In this document: one piece after another, positions 14,559 to 21,958 of the stretch
Position numbering within the stretch: position 1 is the first letter of the stretch
Layout of the letters: the number at the start of each line of letters is the position of its first letter
Origin: Salipiger sp. H15
GTDB lineage: Bacteria; Pseudomonadota; Alphaproteobacteria; Rhodobacterales; Rhodobacteraceae
DNA length: 64,000 bases
Reading direction: 5' to 3'
Assembly (NCBI RefSeq): GCF_040409955.1
Contig: NZ_CP123385.1
Span: forward strand, 1,409,501 to 1,473,500
Made by a program: the position numbers and the translations under genes
The notes under the pieces: model-generated
Databases searched by the model: none
What the model saw: the letters and a program-made list of their open reading frames with translations, nothing else
What the model was told of the DNA's origin: nothing

Positions 14559-17304
14559 ATGGGTCGCGCCGGGCGAGTTCACCTGGAAGGCGGCCTTCGC
14601 GCTCTGCTCCGCCTGCAAGCTCTCCTACGAGTCGACCGCCGAGACGAGCCGCGTGCTCGGGCAGGTCTGGCATGTCGACGGGCGGGTCTTCCGCAAGGGC
14701 CACACCGAGGGGCTGCTGGCCATGGGGCCGCATGCGGCGGTGGTGGCCTTTCGCGGAACGCAGGGGCTCAACGACTGGCTCAGCAACCTCAACATCCCGC
14801 CCGCGCCCTCCGCCGCCTTCGGCGCGGCGGTGCACAGCGGCTTTCTCAACGCCTACGCGGTGGTGGCGCCGCTGGTGGAGCGGGCCGTCGCGGAGGCGGG
14901 AAACCGCACGCTCTGGTTCACCGGCCACAGCCTCGGCGGCGCGATCGCGGTGGTGGCGGCGGCGCATTTCCGGGCGCGGCGGCCCGCGGGCGTGGTCACC
15001 TTCGGCCAGCCGCGGATGCTGTCGGACGGGGCGGCGGCCTTCATGCGCACGACCTTCGGCCGCTCCTACGTGCGGGTGGTCAACGATGACGACATCGTCG
15101 CGCGCATCCCGATCTTCTATCACCACACCGGACGGCTGCTGCATTTCAACTTCGCCGGCGCGCTCGAGGCGGAGGCCGAGCACGCGCCGGGCGGCCCCGA
15201 GGGTGTCGCCGCGGCCGAGGCGAGCGACGATCCGCCCCCGGTGAGCCCCGCCGAGCAGGAGGCCATCGAGCGCACCGCGCAGGCGGTCAAGCTCGCCACC
15301 CCGCCGGGGATGGACCGGGAATTCGAAGGGCTCGAGGGCAGCTCGGCGACCGGCGCGGACGTCGCCATCGAGGGGCTGATCCCCGGCACCTCGGCGCATC
15401 GCATCGACGCCTACCTGCAGCTCATGCGCGTGCAGGCCATGGCGACCGAGGCCGAGGACGACACTTTCGACGACGGCGCGCGCAACCTGCTGCGCCACCG
15501 CGCCGACGACACCGAGGGCGGGCTCGAGAGCGGTTTCGAGAGCGATCTCGAGGTCGAGGGGGACGGCGCCGTGCCGCAGGGGGCTGCGCCGCCGCGGGCG
15601 CCGCGCCAGCCGGTGGTGATCCGCCTGCGCAGCGAGGCCTGGGTGCCGCCCGCCGGGATGCCGGTGCCGTCGCGCTTCGGCCAGTTCGCGACGGCGCTCG
15701 CCACCGCCTCCGACATCGAGGCGCTGCGCGCCGATCCGGACGTGGTCGCCATCGAGGTCAGCCGCGAGGCGGGGATCGAGGATCTCGACACCTCGGTGCC
15801 CTTCGTCGGGGCCGAGAACATCCACCGCCCGCCGATCGACGAGCGCGGCGACGGGGCGCTGGTCGGGCTCATCGACACCGGCGTCGACATCCTGCACCGC
15901 GCCTTCCGCAAGCCCGATGGCAGCACCCGGATCCTCGCGATCTGGGACCAGCGCAGCCCCGAGGGCCCGGCCCCCGTCGCGGTCGACCCGGCCTTCACCC
16001 AGGACCACGGCAGGCTCTACCTCGCCGCCGACATCGACGCGATGATCGCCGCGCACGAGGCGCAGGGGCCGGACCGGAAGGACGTGCCAGACCGCCTGCG
16101 CGACCTTGACGGGCACGGCACGCACGTGGCGGGCATCGCGGCGGGGCGGGCGGTCGGCGCGATGGCGGACGGCATGGCGCCCGAGGCGCCGATCCTCTGC
16201 GTCGTCGCGGGCATCACCCAGGGCGCGGGCGAGCCGCCCAGCGTCGGCTACTCGATGAGCCACGTCGACGCGCTGGTCTTCCTGCGCCGGGTGGCGCAGG
16301 GCGGAACCAGCGTGCTCGCGCCGCCCATGCCCATCGCGATCAACGTCAGCCTCGGGATGAACGCCGGGGCGCATGACGGCTCGACCACGCTCGAGGCGGC
16401 CTTCGACGCGATCACCGGCGGCGGGCGCGACCCTGATTGCGTGATCGTGAAATCCGCCGGCAACGAGCGGGGCCACGCGGGCCATGCGCGGGTCGCGGTG
16501 GCACAGGGGCTGCTGGCCGAGCTGCAATGGACCAGCTCCGCCCGGCCGCGCGACGCGGATTACTTCGAGGCCTGGATCGACGGGATGGACGACGTCGCCT
16601 TTCGCCTGACCACCCCCGGCGGCGAGACCTCCGAGTGGGTCAATTTCGAGGCGCCCGAACGCGAGGTGCCGCTCGGCGGCAACCTCTGCCTGCTGCAGCT
16701 CAAGCAGATGCATCCAGACAACGGCGCGCACCGGCTGGTGATCTCGATCCGCGCCCGGCCCGACCCGATCCTGACCGGCGACTGGACGCTCGAGATGCAC
16801 GGCCGCGAGATGCTCAGCGCCGCCTGCGAGGTGCATATCTGGGTCGAGCGCACGCAGGAGCGCGCCATCCGGTTCCAGACCCATGATCCCGAGATGACCC
16901 TCTCGGTGCCCGGCACCGCGCGCACGGTGATCGCGGTGGGGGCCTGCAACTCGGCCATCCCGGCGCGGCTCAACGACAGCTCGTCCTGGGGGCTCACCCG
17001 CGACGGCCGGCACAAGCCCGAGCTCTGCGCGCCCGGCTTCGAGATCCGCTCGGCCCAGTCGGGCGGGGCGGCGCATGACGAGACCGTCGCCATGAGTGGC
17101 ACCAGCATGGCCGCGCCGCACGTGACCGGGGCGATCGCTCTGGTGATGTCGCGCCGCCGCAAGCTCGGGCTGCCGCCGCTCAACGCGGTGCAGTACCAGA
17201 CCGCGCTGATCCGCACGGTGCGCGGCTCGCCGCTGCATCACCACGTCGGGGCGGGCTATGGCGTGCTCGATGCCGGGGCGCTGTTCGAGGAGCTGGGCAA
17301 GTGA
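14542..17304 (+). CDS. Class 3 lipase fused to subtilisin-type (S8) serine protease
   Basis: A 920-residue two-enzyme protein. Residues 1-210 form a class 3 lipase fold, with the oxyanion-side RGT at 71-73, the nucleophile elbow GHSLGG with Ser130, and a likely acid in NDDDIVARIP (181-190). A charged linker (about 211-355) follows. Residues 360-920 form an S8 peptidase with the full triad: Asp445 in LIDTGVD, His525 in DGHGTHVAG and Ser855 in SGTSMAAPHVTGA, plus the oxyanion Asn in SAGNERG near 641. An insert of about 150 residues separates the Asn and Ser blocks. There is no signal peptide, so the protein appears cytoplasmic. The start at 14542 is chosen because domain sequence begins there. 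The gene is followed 34 bases later by a gene of unknown function. Confidence 0.9.
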   Translation: MQFKDEWVAPGEFTWKAAFALCSACKLSYESTAETSRVLGQVWHVDGRVFRKGHTEGLLAMGPHAAVVAFRGTQGLNDWLSNLNIPPAPSAAFGAAVHSGFLNAYAVVAPLVERAVAEAGNRTLWFTGHSLGGAIAVVAAAHFRARRPAGVVTFGQPRMLSDGAAAFMRTTFGRSYVRVVNDDDIVARIPIFYHHTGRLLHFNFAGALEAEAEHAPGGPEGVAAAEASDDPPPVSPAEQEAIERTAQAVKLATPPGMDREFEGLEGSSATGADVAIEGLIPGTSAHRIDAYLQLMRVQAMATEAEDDTFDDGARNLLRHRADDTEGGLESGFESDLEVEGDGAVPQGAAPPRAPRQPVVIRLRSEAWVPPAGMPVPSRFGQFATALATASDIEALRADPDVVAIEVSREAGIEDLDTSVPFVGAENIHRPPIDERGDGALVGLIDTGVDILHRAFRKPDGSTRILAIWDQRSPEGPAPVAVDPAFTQDHGRLYLAADIDAMIAAHEAQGPDRKDVPDRLRDLDGHGTHVAGIAAGRAVGAMADGMAPEAPILCVVAGITQGAGEPPSVGYSMSHVDALVFLRRVAQGGTSVLAPPMPIAINVSLGMNAGAHDGSTTLEAAFDAITGGGRDPDCVIVKSAGNERGHAGHARVAVAQGLLAELQWTSSARPRDADYFEAWIDGMDDVAFRLTTPGGETSEWVNFEAPEREVPLGGNLCLLQLKQMHPDNGAHRLVISIRARPDPILTGDWTLEMHGREMLSAACEVHIWVERTQERAIRFQTHDPEMTLSVPGTARTVIAVGACNSAIPARLNDSSSWGLTRDGRHKPELCAPGFEIRSAQSGGAAHDETVAMSGTSMAAPHVTGAIALVMSRRRKLGLPPLNAVQYQTALIRTVRGSPLHHHVGAGYGVLDAGALFEELGK

Positions 17305-17338
17305 CCGCGTGCCCCCCGGAGAGAAAGGTGGACCGCCG

Positions 17339-18106
17339 ATGACCGATCCCGTTGCCGAGGCGCTGGCCTTCGTCGAGAGCGTCGAGATCCCCGGCCCGCC
17401 GGGCGGTTTCGAGGCCGCCGAGAGCGACATGAACCCCCCCGACTTCGGCGCGGCGGGCGAGCAGTCCGTCGCCATCGGCTCTCAGATCGCGGGCTTTGCC
17501 GAAAGCGTGCCGGCGGACCTGCGCAGGTTCATCGCCGATGCCTTCCTGCTGGCGCAGCTCGCCGCGACCAAGGCGATCGAGTCCGGCGGCACCGGCGCGC
17601 AATGGTACGACACCTACGTGGCGACGCTGGGCAAGGTCGGCTGGACGGCCGAGAGCGCCGACCGCTCGATGCGCGTCGTCGCCGGCGGCTCGGCCGAGGT
17701 GCACAAGGAGATCCTCTCGGTGCTGGCGCTGGTGCTCGGCCCCGGCGCGGCCGCGGCGGCAAGCGTGATCGCGGTGCTGAAGGGGCTCGACAACATGGAC
17801 CGGCAGACGCCGTGGATCACGCTCTTCCAGCGCCGCAGCCAGCGCGCCAATGCCAACCAGTTCCAGATCAGCACCGCCAGCGTCGAGCAGGGCGTGCCGG
17901 TGGTGCGGCTCGTCGGCTTCGATCTCGACGCCAGCCGCTCGGTGACGCAGGTGCTGTTCTTCCGCTTCGGTCAGTCCGACGCCACGCTGCGCCAGTTCAG
18001 CCAGACCATGTCGGTGGACGAGCCCCTGTTCCGCGCCGCGGGGCCGAAGATCGCCGAGAGGCTCGGCGCGCATGTCGGCGAGGAGATCGCCGCGATCGAC
18101 ATCTGA
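17339..18106 (+). CDS. Unknown protein paired with the lipase-protease
   Basis: A 255-residue protein I do not recognise. Residues 1-45 are acidic and Pro/Gly-rich. A central helical part (about 56-150) contains AQWYDTYVATLGKVGW (87-102) and a hydrophobic Ala/Val/Leu stretch (126-148) that could insert in or lie on a membrane. The C-terminal part (about 158-255) looks beta-rich and soluble, with VVRLVGFDLDAS and VLFFRFGQ. No signal peptide or catalytic motif is evident. It begins 34 bases after the lipase-protease with a GAGAAAGG ribosome site, so the two are almost certainly co-transcribed. A substrate, inhibitor or membrane adaptor of the fused enzyme are possibilities; none is shown. Confidence 0.8.
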   Translation: MTDPVAEALAFVESVEIPGPPGGFEAAESDMNPPDFGAAGEQSVAIGSQIAGFAESVPADLRRFIADAFLLAQLAATKAIESGGTGAQWYDTYVATLGKVGWTAESADRSMRVVAGGSAEVHKEILSVLALVLGPGAAAAASVIAVLKGLDNMDRQTPWITLFQRRSQRANANQFQISTASVEQGVPVVRLVGFDLDASRSVTQVLFFRFGQSDATLRQFSQTMSVDEPLFRAAGPKIAERLGAHVGEEIAAIDI

Positions 18107-18130
18107 CAGGGGCAGCGACCGGGGCCGCGA

Positions 18131-18451
18131 TCAGCCCAGCAGGCTCTCGATCCGGCTGCGTTTCTCGGCGTCGTTGCCCTTGCCGTAGAGGATCGCGCGG
18201 ACCTTGCCGACCATCTCGGGCGGCACCGTCGCGGGGTCGATCCCCGGCACCAGCGTGCGGAACTGCTGCCGCTCGCCCTGCGTCAGCTCGACCGGGCGGC
18301 CGATGCTCATCGCATAGGTCTCGCCCTCGGTCTCGGGCGCGGGGGTCGCGGTGGTCTGGTCAGGCTTCGGCGTCCGCGCGCGGCCGGTGGCGGCAAGACC
18401 CACGACGACCAGCATCGCGGCAAGCACGGCGACGACTGCAAGGCTTTTCAT
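18131..18451 (-). CDS. Small exported hypothetical protein
   Basis: A 106-residue protein with an N-terminal hydrophobic segment (about residues 3-22), followed by a Thr/Pro-rich linker and a charged C-terminal half containing LTQGERQQFRTLVPGIDPATV and a short basic helix. It is either a membrane-anchored or a secreted periplasmic protein. I do not recognise the family. The start at 18451 is chosen because it places the hydrophobic segment at the N-terminus. It converges on the lipase-protease unit, with 24 bases between the stops. Confidence 0.65.
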   Translation of the reverse strand: MKSLAVVAVLAAMLVVVGLAATGRARTPKPDQTTATPAPETEGETYAMSIGRPVELTQGERQQFRTLVPGIDPATVPPEMVGKVRAILYGKGNDAEKRSRIESLLG

Positions 18452-18526
18452 GGCGGGTCCAATCGGTAGGGGGCGGGCCCTCCAAAGATAGTGCATCGGG
18501 CCGCGGGCACAAGCCTTGCCTGCGCC

Positions 18527-19450
18527 TCACCGCGCGTCCGCGCCGGAGGCGCCGAGCCGCGCCTGCGCCTTCACGTGGTCGACGAAGGCGCGCAGCGCCG
18601 GCGGCATCAGCCGGCGCTCGGTGAAGTAGAGCGAGGGGCCGGGGAAGGGCGGCGTCCAGTCGTCCAGCACCTGCACCAGCTGCCCCGAAGCGAGATCCGC
18701 GGCAAGGTACTCGTCGAAGGCGTAGACGAGCCCGTGCCCGGCGCGCGCGGCCACGAGCGCGGCGGCCGAGCTGTTCACTGCGAGCCGGCCCTGCGGGCGG
18801 ATGTCGAGCGCGCGCCCGTCCTTCTCGAAGGACCAGGGCAGGGTGTTGCCGGTGCCGAAGACATGGGTGATGCAGGCATGGTGGGCCAGATCGCCCGGGT
18901 CGCGCGGCGTGCCGTGCCGCTCGAGATACGCCGGGGCGGCGGCGACCAGCATGCGCTGGTCCGGCCCCAGCCGCACCGCCACCATGTCCTGCGCCAGCGC
19001 CTCGTCGTAGCGCAGCCCGGCGTCGAAGCCGCGCTCGACCACGTCCACGAGGTCGCCCTCGCTGACCGCCTCGATGCGCACGCCGGGGTGCAGCGCAAGG
19101 AAGGAGGTCACCAGCGGCATCAGCCGCAGCTCGATCGCCGGGGCGGGGCCGTTGATCCTGATCCGCCCGCTCAGCGCGGCCGCGCGGTCCTGCCCGAGCG
19201 CCGCCGCGGCCTCGCCCAGCACGGCGACCGCGTCGCGGGTGCGTTCGAGCAGCCGCTCGCCCTCCTCGGTGAGCGAGACGCTGCGGGTGTTGCGGTTGAG
19301 CAGCCGCACACCAAGCCGCGCCTCGAGCTCGCGGATGCGCTCGCTGAGGGTCGAGGGCGAGATCGCCAGCTCGGCGGCGGCACGGCGGAAGTTGAGGTGC
19401 CGCGCGACGGCGACGAACTGCGCGAGCGTGTTCAGATCGGGCGGGTGCAT
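18527..19450 (-). CDS. LysR-family transcriptional regulator
   Basis: A 307-residue regulator. The N-terminal helix-turn-helix is canonical (LAQFVAVARHLNFRRAAAELAISPSTLSERIRELE, about residues 8-42), followed by GVRLLNRNTRSVSLTEEG and a substrate-binding-type effector domain. It is closest in style to the CrgA/DsdC-like LysR subgroup often found next to short-chain dehydrogenases. It is divergent from the SDR gene at 19568 and probably controls that gene and itself. Effector unknown. Confidence 0.92.
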   Translation of the reverse strand: MHPPDLNTLAQFVAVARHLNFRRAAAELAISPSTLSERIRELEARLGVRLLNRNTRSVSLTEEGERLLERTRDAVAVLGEAAAALGQDRAAALSGRIRINGPAPAIELRLMPLVTSFLALHPGVRIEAVSEGDLVDVVERGFDAGLRYDEALAQDMVAVRLGPDQRMLVAAAPAYLERHGTPRDPGDLAHHACITHVFGTGNTLPWSFEKDGRALDIRPQGRLAVNSSAAALVAARAGHGLVYAFDEYLAADLASGQLVQVLDDWTPPFPGPSLYFTERRLMPPALRAFVDHVKAQARLGASGADAR

Positions 19451-19458
19451 TGTTCGAA

Positions 19459-19468
19459 TATCCGGATA
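19459..19468. promoter_or_regulatory. Palindrome in the LysR/SDR divergent promoter
   Basis: A perfect 10-base palindrome TATCCGGATA within the 117-base gap between the LysR gene and the divergent SDR gene, ending nine bases from the LysR start. Position and symmetry suit a LysR autoregulatory site. Its role is inferred. Confidence 0.4.
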
Positions 19469-19567
19469 GGGTATGCGGGAGTGTGCGATTTATCGAAGGC
19501 GAAGCGCAACCTATCTCTGCGGCCGGAGGGGCGGACATCCTGCCCCGCACCCAAGGAGACACAGTCC

Positions 19568-20323
19568 ATGTCCAGCAAGATCGCCGTCATCACCGGCGCG
19601 AGCCGCGGCCTCGGCCGCGCCACCGCGCTGCACCTCGCCCGCGCCGGAACCCAGATCATCGGCACCTACAACAGCTCGCCCGATGCCGCCGCCGGGGTGG
19701 TGTCCGAGATCGAGGCGATGGGCCAACGCGCCGCCATGCTGCCCTTCGACGCCGACGGCGGGGATATCGCCGACTTCGCCGCGCGGCTGGGCGAGACCCT
19801 GCGCGCAACCTTCGGCCGCGACAGCTTCGATTACCTCGTCAACAATGCCGGGGTCGGCCTGCACCGCAGCCTTGCCGAGACCGGGCCCGAGGAGCTCGAC
19901 CTGCTCTACCGCGTGCACCTGCGCACGCCCTTCCTGCTGACCCAGGCGCTGTCCCCGCGGATTGCCGAGGGCGGAACCGTGCTCTTCGTCTCCTCGGGGC
20001 TCGCGCGCTTCACCCTGCCGGGCTATGCCGCCTATGCCTCGATGAAGGGCGCGCTCGAGGTGCTGACGCGCTACGCGGCGCAGGAGCTGGGGCCGCGCGG
20101 GATCCGGGTGAACTGCCTTGCCCCGGGCGCGATCGCCACGGATTTCGGCGGCGGCGCGGTGCGTGACAATGCCCAGCTCAACCAGCGCATCGCGCAGATG
20201 ACCGCGCTCGGCCGCGTGGGCGAGGCCGAGGACATCGGCGCAGGCGTCGCGGCGCTGCTCTCGGGCGGGCTGGGCTGGATGACCGGGCAGCGGGTCGAGC
20301 TCTCGGGCGGGCAGGGGCTCTGA
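19568..20323 (+). CDS. Short-chain dehydrogenase/reductase
   Basis: A 251-residue NAD(P)-dependent classical SDR. The cofactor motif is TGASRGLGRATA (about residues 11-22), NNAG occurs near residue 94, and the catalytic Ser and YxxxK are in VSSGLARF and YAAYASMKG (about 143-163). The C-terminal end reads VELSGGQGL, typical of FabG-like reductases. An AAGGAGA ribosome site precedes the ATG. It is divergent from the LysR regulator and monocistronic. Substrate is unknown. It is not the missing EntA of the isochorismate unit by any evidence in its position. Confidence 0.9.
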   Translation: MSSKIAVITGASRGLGRATALHLARAGTQIIGTYNSSPDAAAGVVSEIEAMGQRAAMLPFDADGGDIADFAARLGETLRATFGRDSFDYLVNNAGVGLHRSLAETGPEELDLLYRVHLRTPFLLTQALSPRIAEGGTVLFVSSGLARFTLPGYAAYASMKGALEVLTRYAAQELGPRGIRVNCLAPGAIATDFGGGAVRDNAQLNQRIAQMTALGRVGEAEDIGAGVAALLSGGLGWMTGQRVELSGGQGL

Positions 20324-20353
20324 GCCCTGTCCCCGCGGGGACGCAATGAAATG

Positions 20354-20380
20354 CCCGGCAGGACGAGACGTCCTGCCGGG
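20354..20380. terminator. Strong hairpin downstream of the SDR gene
   Basis: A perfect 12-bp stem (20354-20365 with 20369-20380) around an AGA loop, 30 bases after the SDR stop. There is no T-run on the + strand. Read on the - strand it is followed by CATTTCATT, so it could equally end a leftward transcript from the AT-rich region at 20400-20570. Confidence 0.6.
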
Positions 20381-20600
20381 TCTGATCAACCAGAATCATC
20401 TACAAGAATTGATCGTCGCCCCAAGGGTCGCAGCTAAATCCAACGATTGGGTCCAAGGGGTCAGGGTCTGTACGAAATCACCAGTCACACGGAAACCAGC
20501 CCTGCAGGAAGCCTACCCGGGCCGGAATAAATTTTCCGTAAAACGCGATTTATCAATCACTTGTTAATGATCCCGGGTGAGTCCCCTGCGAGACTCGGCT
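20381..20600 (-). other. AT-rich gap between convergent genes, possible small transcript
   Basis: A 334-base gap (20324-20657) lies between the SDR gene and the sulfur operon. The stretch 20381-20570 is much richer in A and T than its surroundings. On the - strand a TTGATA box at 20556-20551, with an AATTTA-like box 17 bases on, could be a promoter. A 25-codon frame without a clear start ends DPWGDDQFL and stop at 20400, and the perfect hairpin 20380-20354 follows. I do not recognise it. It may be a small peptide gene, a small RNA or the remnant of a gene end. Confidence 0.3.
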
Positions 20601-20634
20601 GGCCCGCCGCTCCCTCGTGTGGGGGCGGCGGGCC
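20601..20634 (-). terminator. Hairpin downstream of the sulfur operon
   Basis: A perfect 10-bp GC stem (20601-20610 with 20625-20634) and 14-base loop, 24 bases after the stop of the 54-residue gene on the - strand. There is no T-run. It is a probable transcript end for the rhodanese-YeeE-small protein operon. Confidence 0.55.
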
Positions 20635-20657
20635 GAGGCGCGGGATAGATCAGATGA

Positions 20658-20822
20658 TCAGTTCGGCAGGGCGCCGCAGAAGCCGCCGGTGGCGACGCTG
20701 CCCGACCCGAAGGCCAGCAGGGCCGGGGCCTGGTAGGGGTTCGGCGCCGACGTCGCGAGGTCGAAGACCAGCAGCGCCGCGACGAAGGCCAGCGCGAGCG
20801 CTGCGGTGACGGCGCGGGTCAT
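20658..20822 (-). CDS. 54-residue membrane protein of the YeeE/YedE operon
   Basis: A very short protein with one membrane span (about residues 3-22), then a Pro/Asn-rich stretch (SAPNPYQAPALL), and a C-terminal Gly-rich tail GSGSVATGGFCGALPN containing one cysteine. The start codon overlaps the end of the transporter gene by four bases, and the frame runs to a stop just before a hairpin. These two facts support a real co-translated gene despite its size. Family not recognised. The cysteine near the C-terminus could take part in sulfur transfer with the cysteines of the transporter; that is a hypothesis. Confidence 0.6.
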   Translation of the reverse strand: MTRAVTAALALAFVAALLVFDLATSAPNPYQAPALLAFGSGSVATGGFCGALPN

Positions 20823-21958
20823 GTCCGCGCCTCCAGTCCCACCAGCGGCCGCAGCCGGATGCCGAGGAAGGCCCCGGCAAAGGCCGCGACGAACCACACC
20901 CAGCCGTGCAGGCTGCCGGTCGAGATGCCCGAGAAGAAGGCCCCCACGTTGCAGCCGAAGGCGAGGCGCGAGGAATAGCCCAGCAGAAAGCCCGCGACGA
21001 TGGTCGCGACCCAGGCGCGGGCCGGGTAGGAGGGCAGCCTTGCCGCCAGCGCGCCGCGCCGCCATGCCGCGACACCGAAGGCGCCGAGGATGATGCCGAT
21101 GTCGGTGAGCGAGGTGTAGTCGGTCAGGACGCTCGACTGCACCCGCTCCATCGAGCCCGGCGCCGCCCAGAAGGCCGAGGCCGAGAGGTCTCCGCCCAAT
21201 GCGGCATAGCCCTTGGCGGCCCAGAGGCCGAGACCGTAGACCACGCCCCAGGGCTGGCCCGCGACCAGCAGGTTGCCGATGGCGAGCGCGGCCAGCACGA
21301 CGGCGGCGATGGCGTGGCGGCGGCTCAGCTTCACCGTGCCGGGCGCGGCGCGCCACAGGAAGATGGCCGCGGCGAGGGCGAGCAGCACCAGCGTGACGCC
21401 AAGCCCCGCGCCGCCCGTCAGCGTCAGGATCGGCAACGCGCCGAGGTCGGTCCACCAGATCAGGTTCCACGCCCCGGCAAAGCTGCCGAGCGCGAAGAAG
21501 GGCAGGGCGAGCAGGCTCACCGGGTTGCCCGAGCCCGCGTTGACCAGCGTGCCCGAGCCGCAGCCGAGCACGATCTGCATGCAGGCGCCGAAGACGAAGG
21601 CGCCGCCGACCATGGCAAAGCCGATGGGTGCCTGCGCGCCGACGAGTTCCCCGGCGTGGCTCGACAGCAGCGGGATCGCGATCACCGAGACCAGCGCGAT
21701 GGACAGGAGCTGCGCCAGCACCCCCGAGGGCTCGCGGCGCAGGATCATCGCCCGCCACGGCCCGGCGAAGCCGAAGCGCATCCCCTCGAGCGCGATGCCG
21801 AAGCCGAGCCCGATGGCCAGCAGGAGGCCGTAGCGCGCCCCCGCGAAGAGCGCGACGAGGGCCACGACGACGAGCGCGCCGAGGATCAACCCGGCGCGCT
21901 TGCCCATGGCCCCTGCGGGCGCGGCCCCTGCCGCGCCGTTGGTGGCGGCCTCGGTCAT
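20819..21958 (-). CDS. YeeE/YedE-family sulfur compound transporter
   Basis: A 379-residue membrane protein of the YeeE/YedE (TsuA) family, whose characterised members take up thiosulfate through a relay of conserved cysteines. Two family blocks are clear: MQIVLGCGSGTLVNAGSGNP near residue 125 and SSRLAFGCNVGAFFSGISTG near residue 320, each with the conserved cysteine. About nine membrane segments are visible. Its start overlaps the stop of the upstream periplasmic rhodanese, so import and sulfur transfer are tied together. It may carry thiosulfate or sulfane sulfur. Confidence 0.9.
   Translation of the reverse strand: MTEAATNGAAGAAPAGAMGKRAGLILGALVVVALVALFAGARYGLLLAIGLGFGIALEGMRFGFAGPWRAMILRREPSGVLAQLLSIALVSVIAIPLLSSHAGELVGAQAPIGFAMVGGAFVFGACMQIVLGCGSGTLVNAGSGNPVSLLALPFFALGSFAGAWNLIWWTDLGALPILTLTGGAGLGVTLVLLALAAAIFLWRAAPGTVKLSRRHAIAAVVLAALAIGNLLVAGQPWGVVYGLGLWAAKGYAALGGDLSASAFWAAPGSMERVQSSVLTDYTSLTDIGIILGAFGVAAWRRGALAARLPSYPARAWVATIVAGFLLGYSSRLAFGCNVGAFFSGISTGSLHGWVWFVAAFAGAFLGIRLRPLVGLEART

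Noticed and set aside
14437..17475. A 1012-codon open frame on the - strand opposite the lipase-protease
   Set aside because: It is Arg/Gly/Ala-rich without domains, while the + strand frame carries two complete catalytic triads; it is a composition shadow.
19568..20323. SDR as the missing EntA for the isochorismate pair
   Set aside because: It lies 5.4 kb away, is divergent from its own LysR regulator and carries no EntA-specific feature I can point to.
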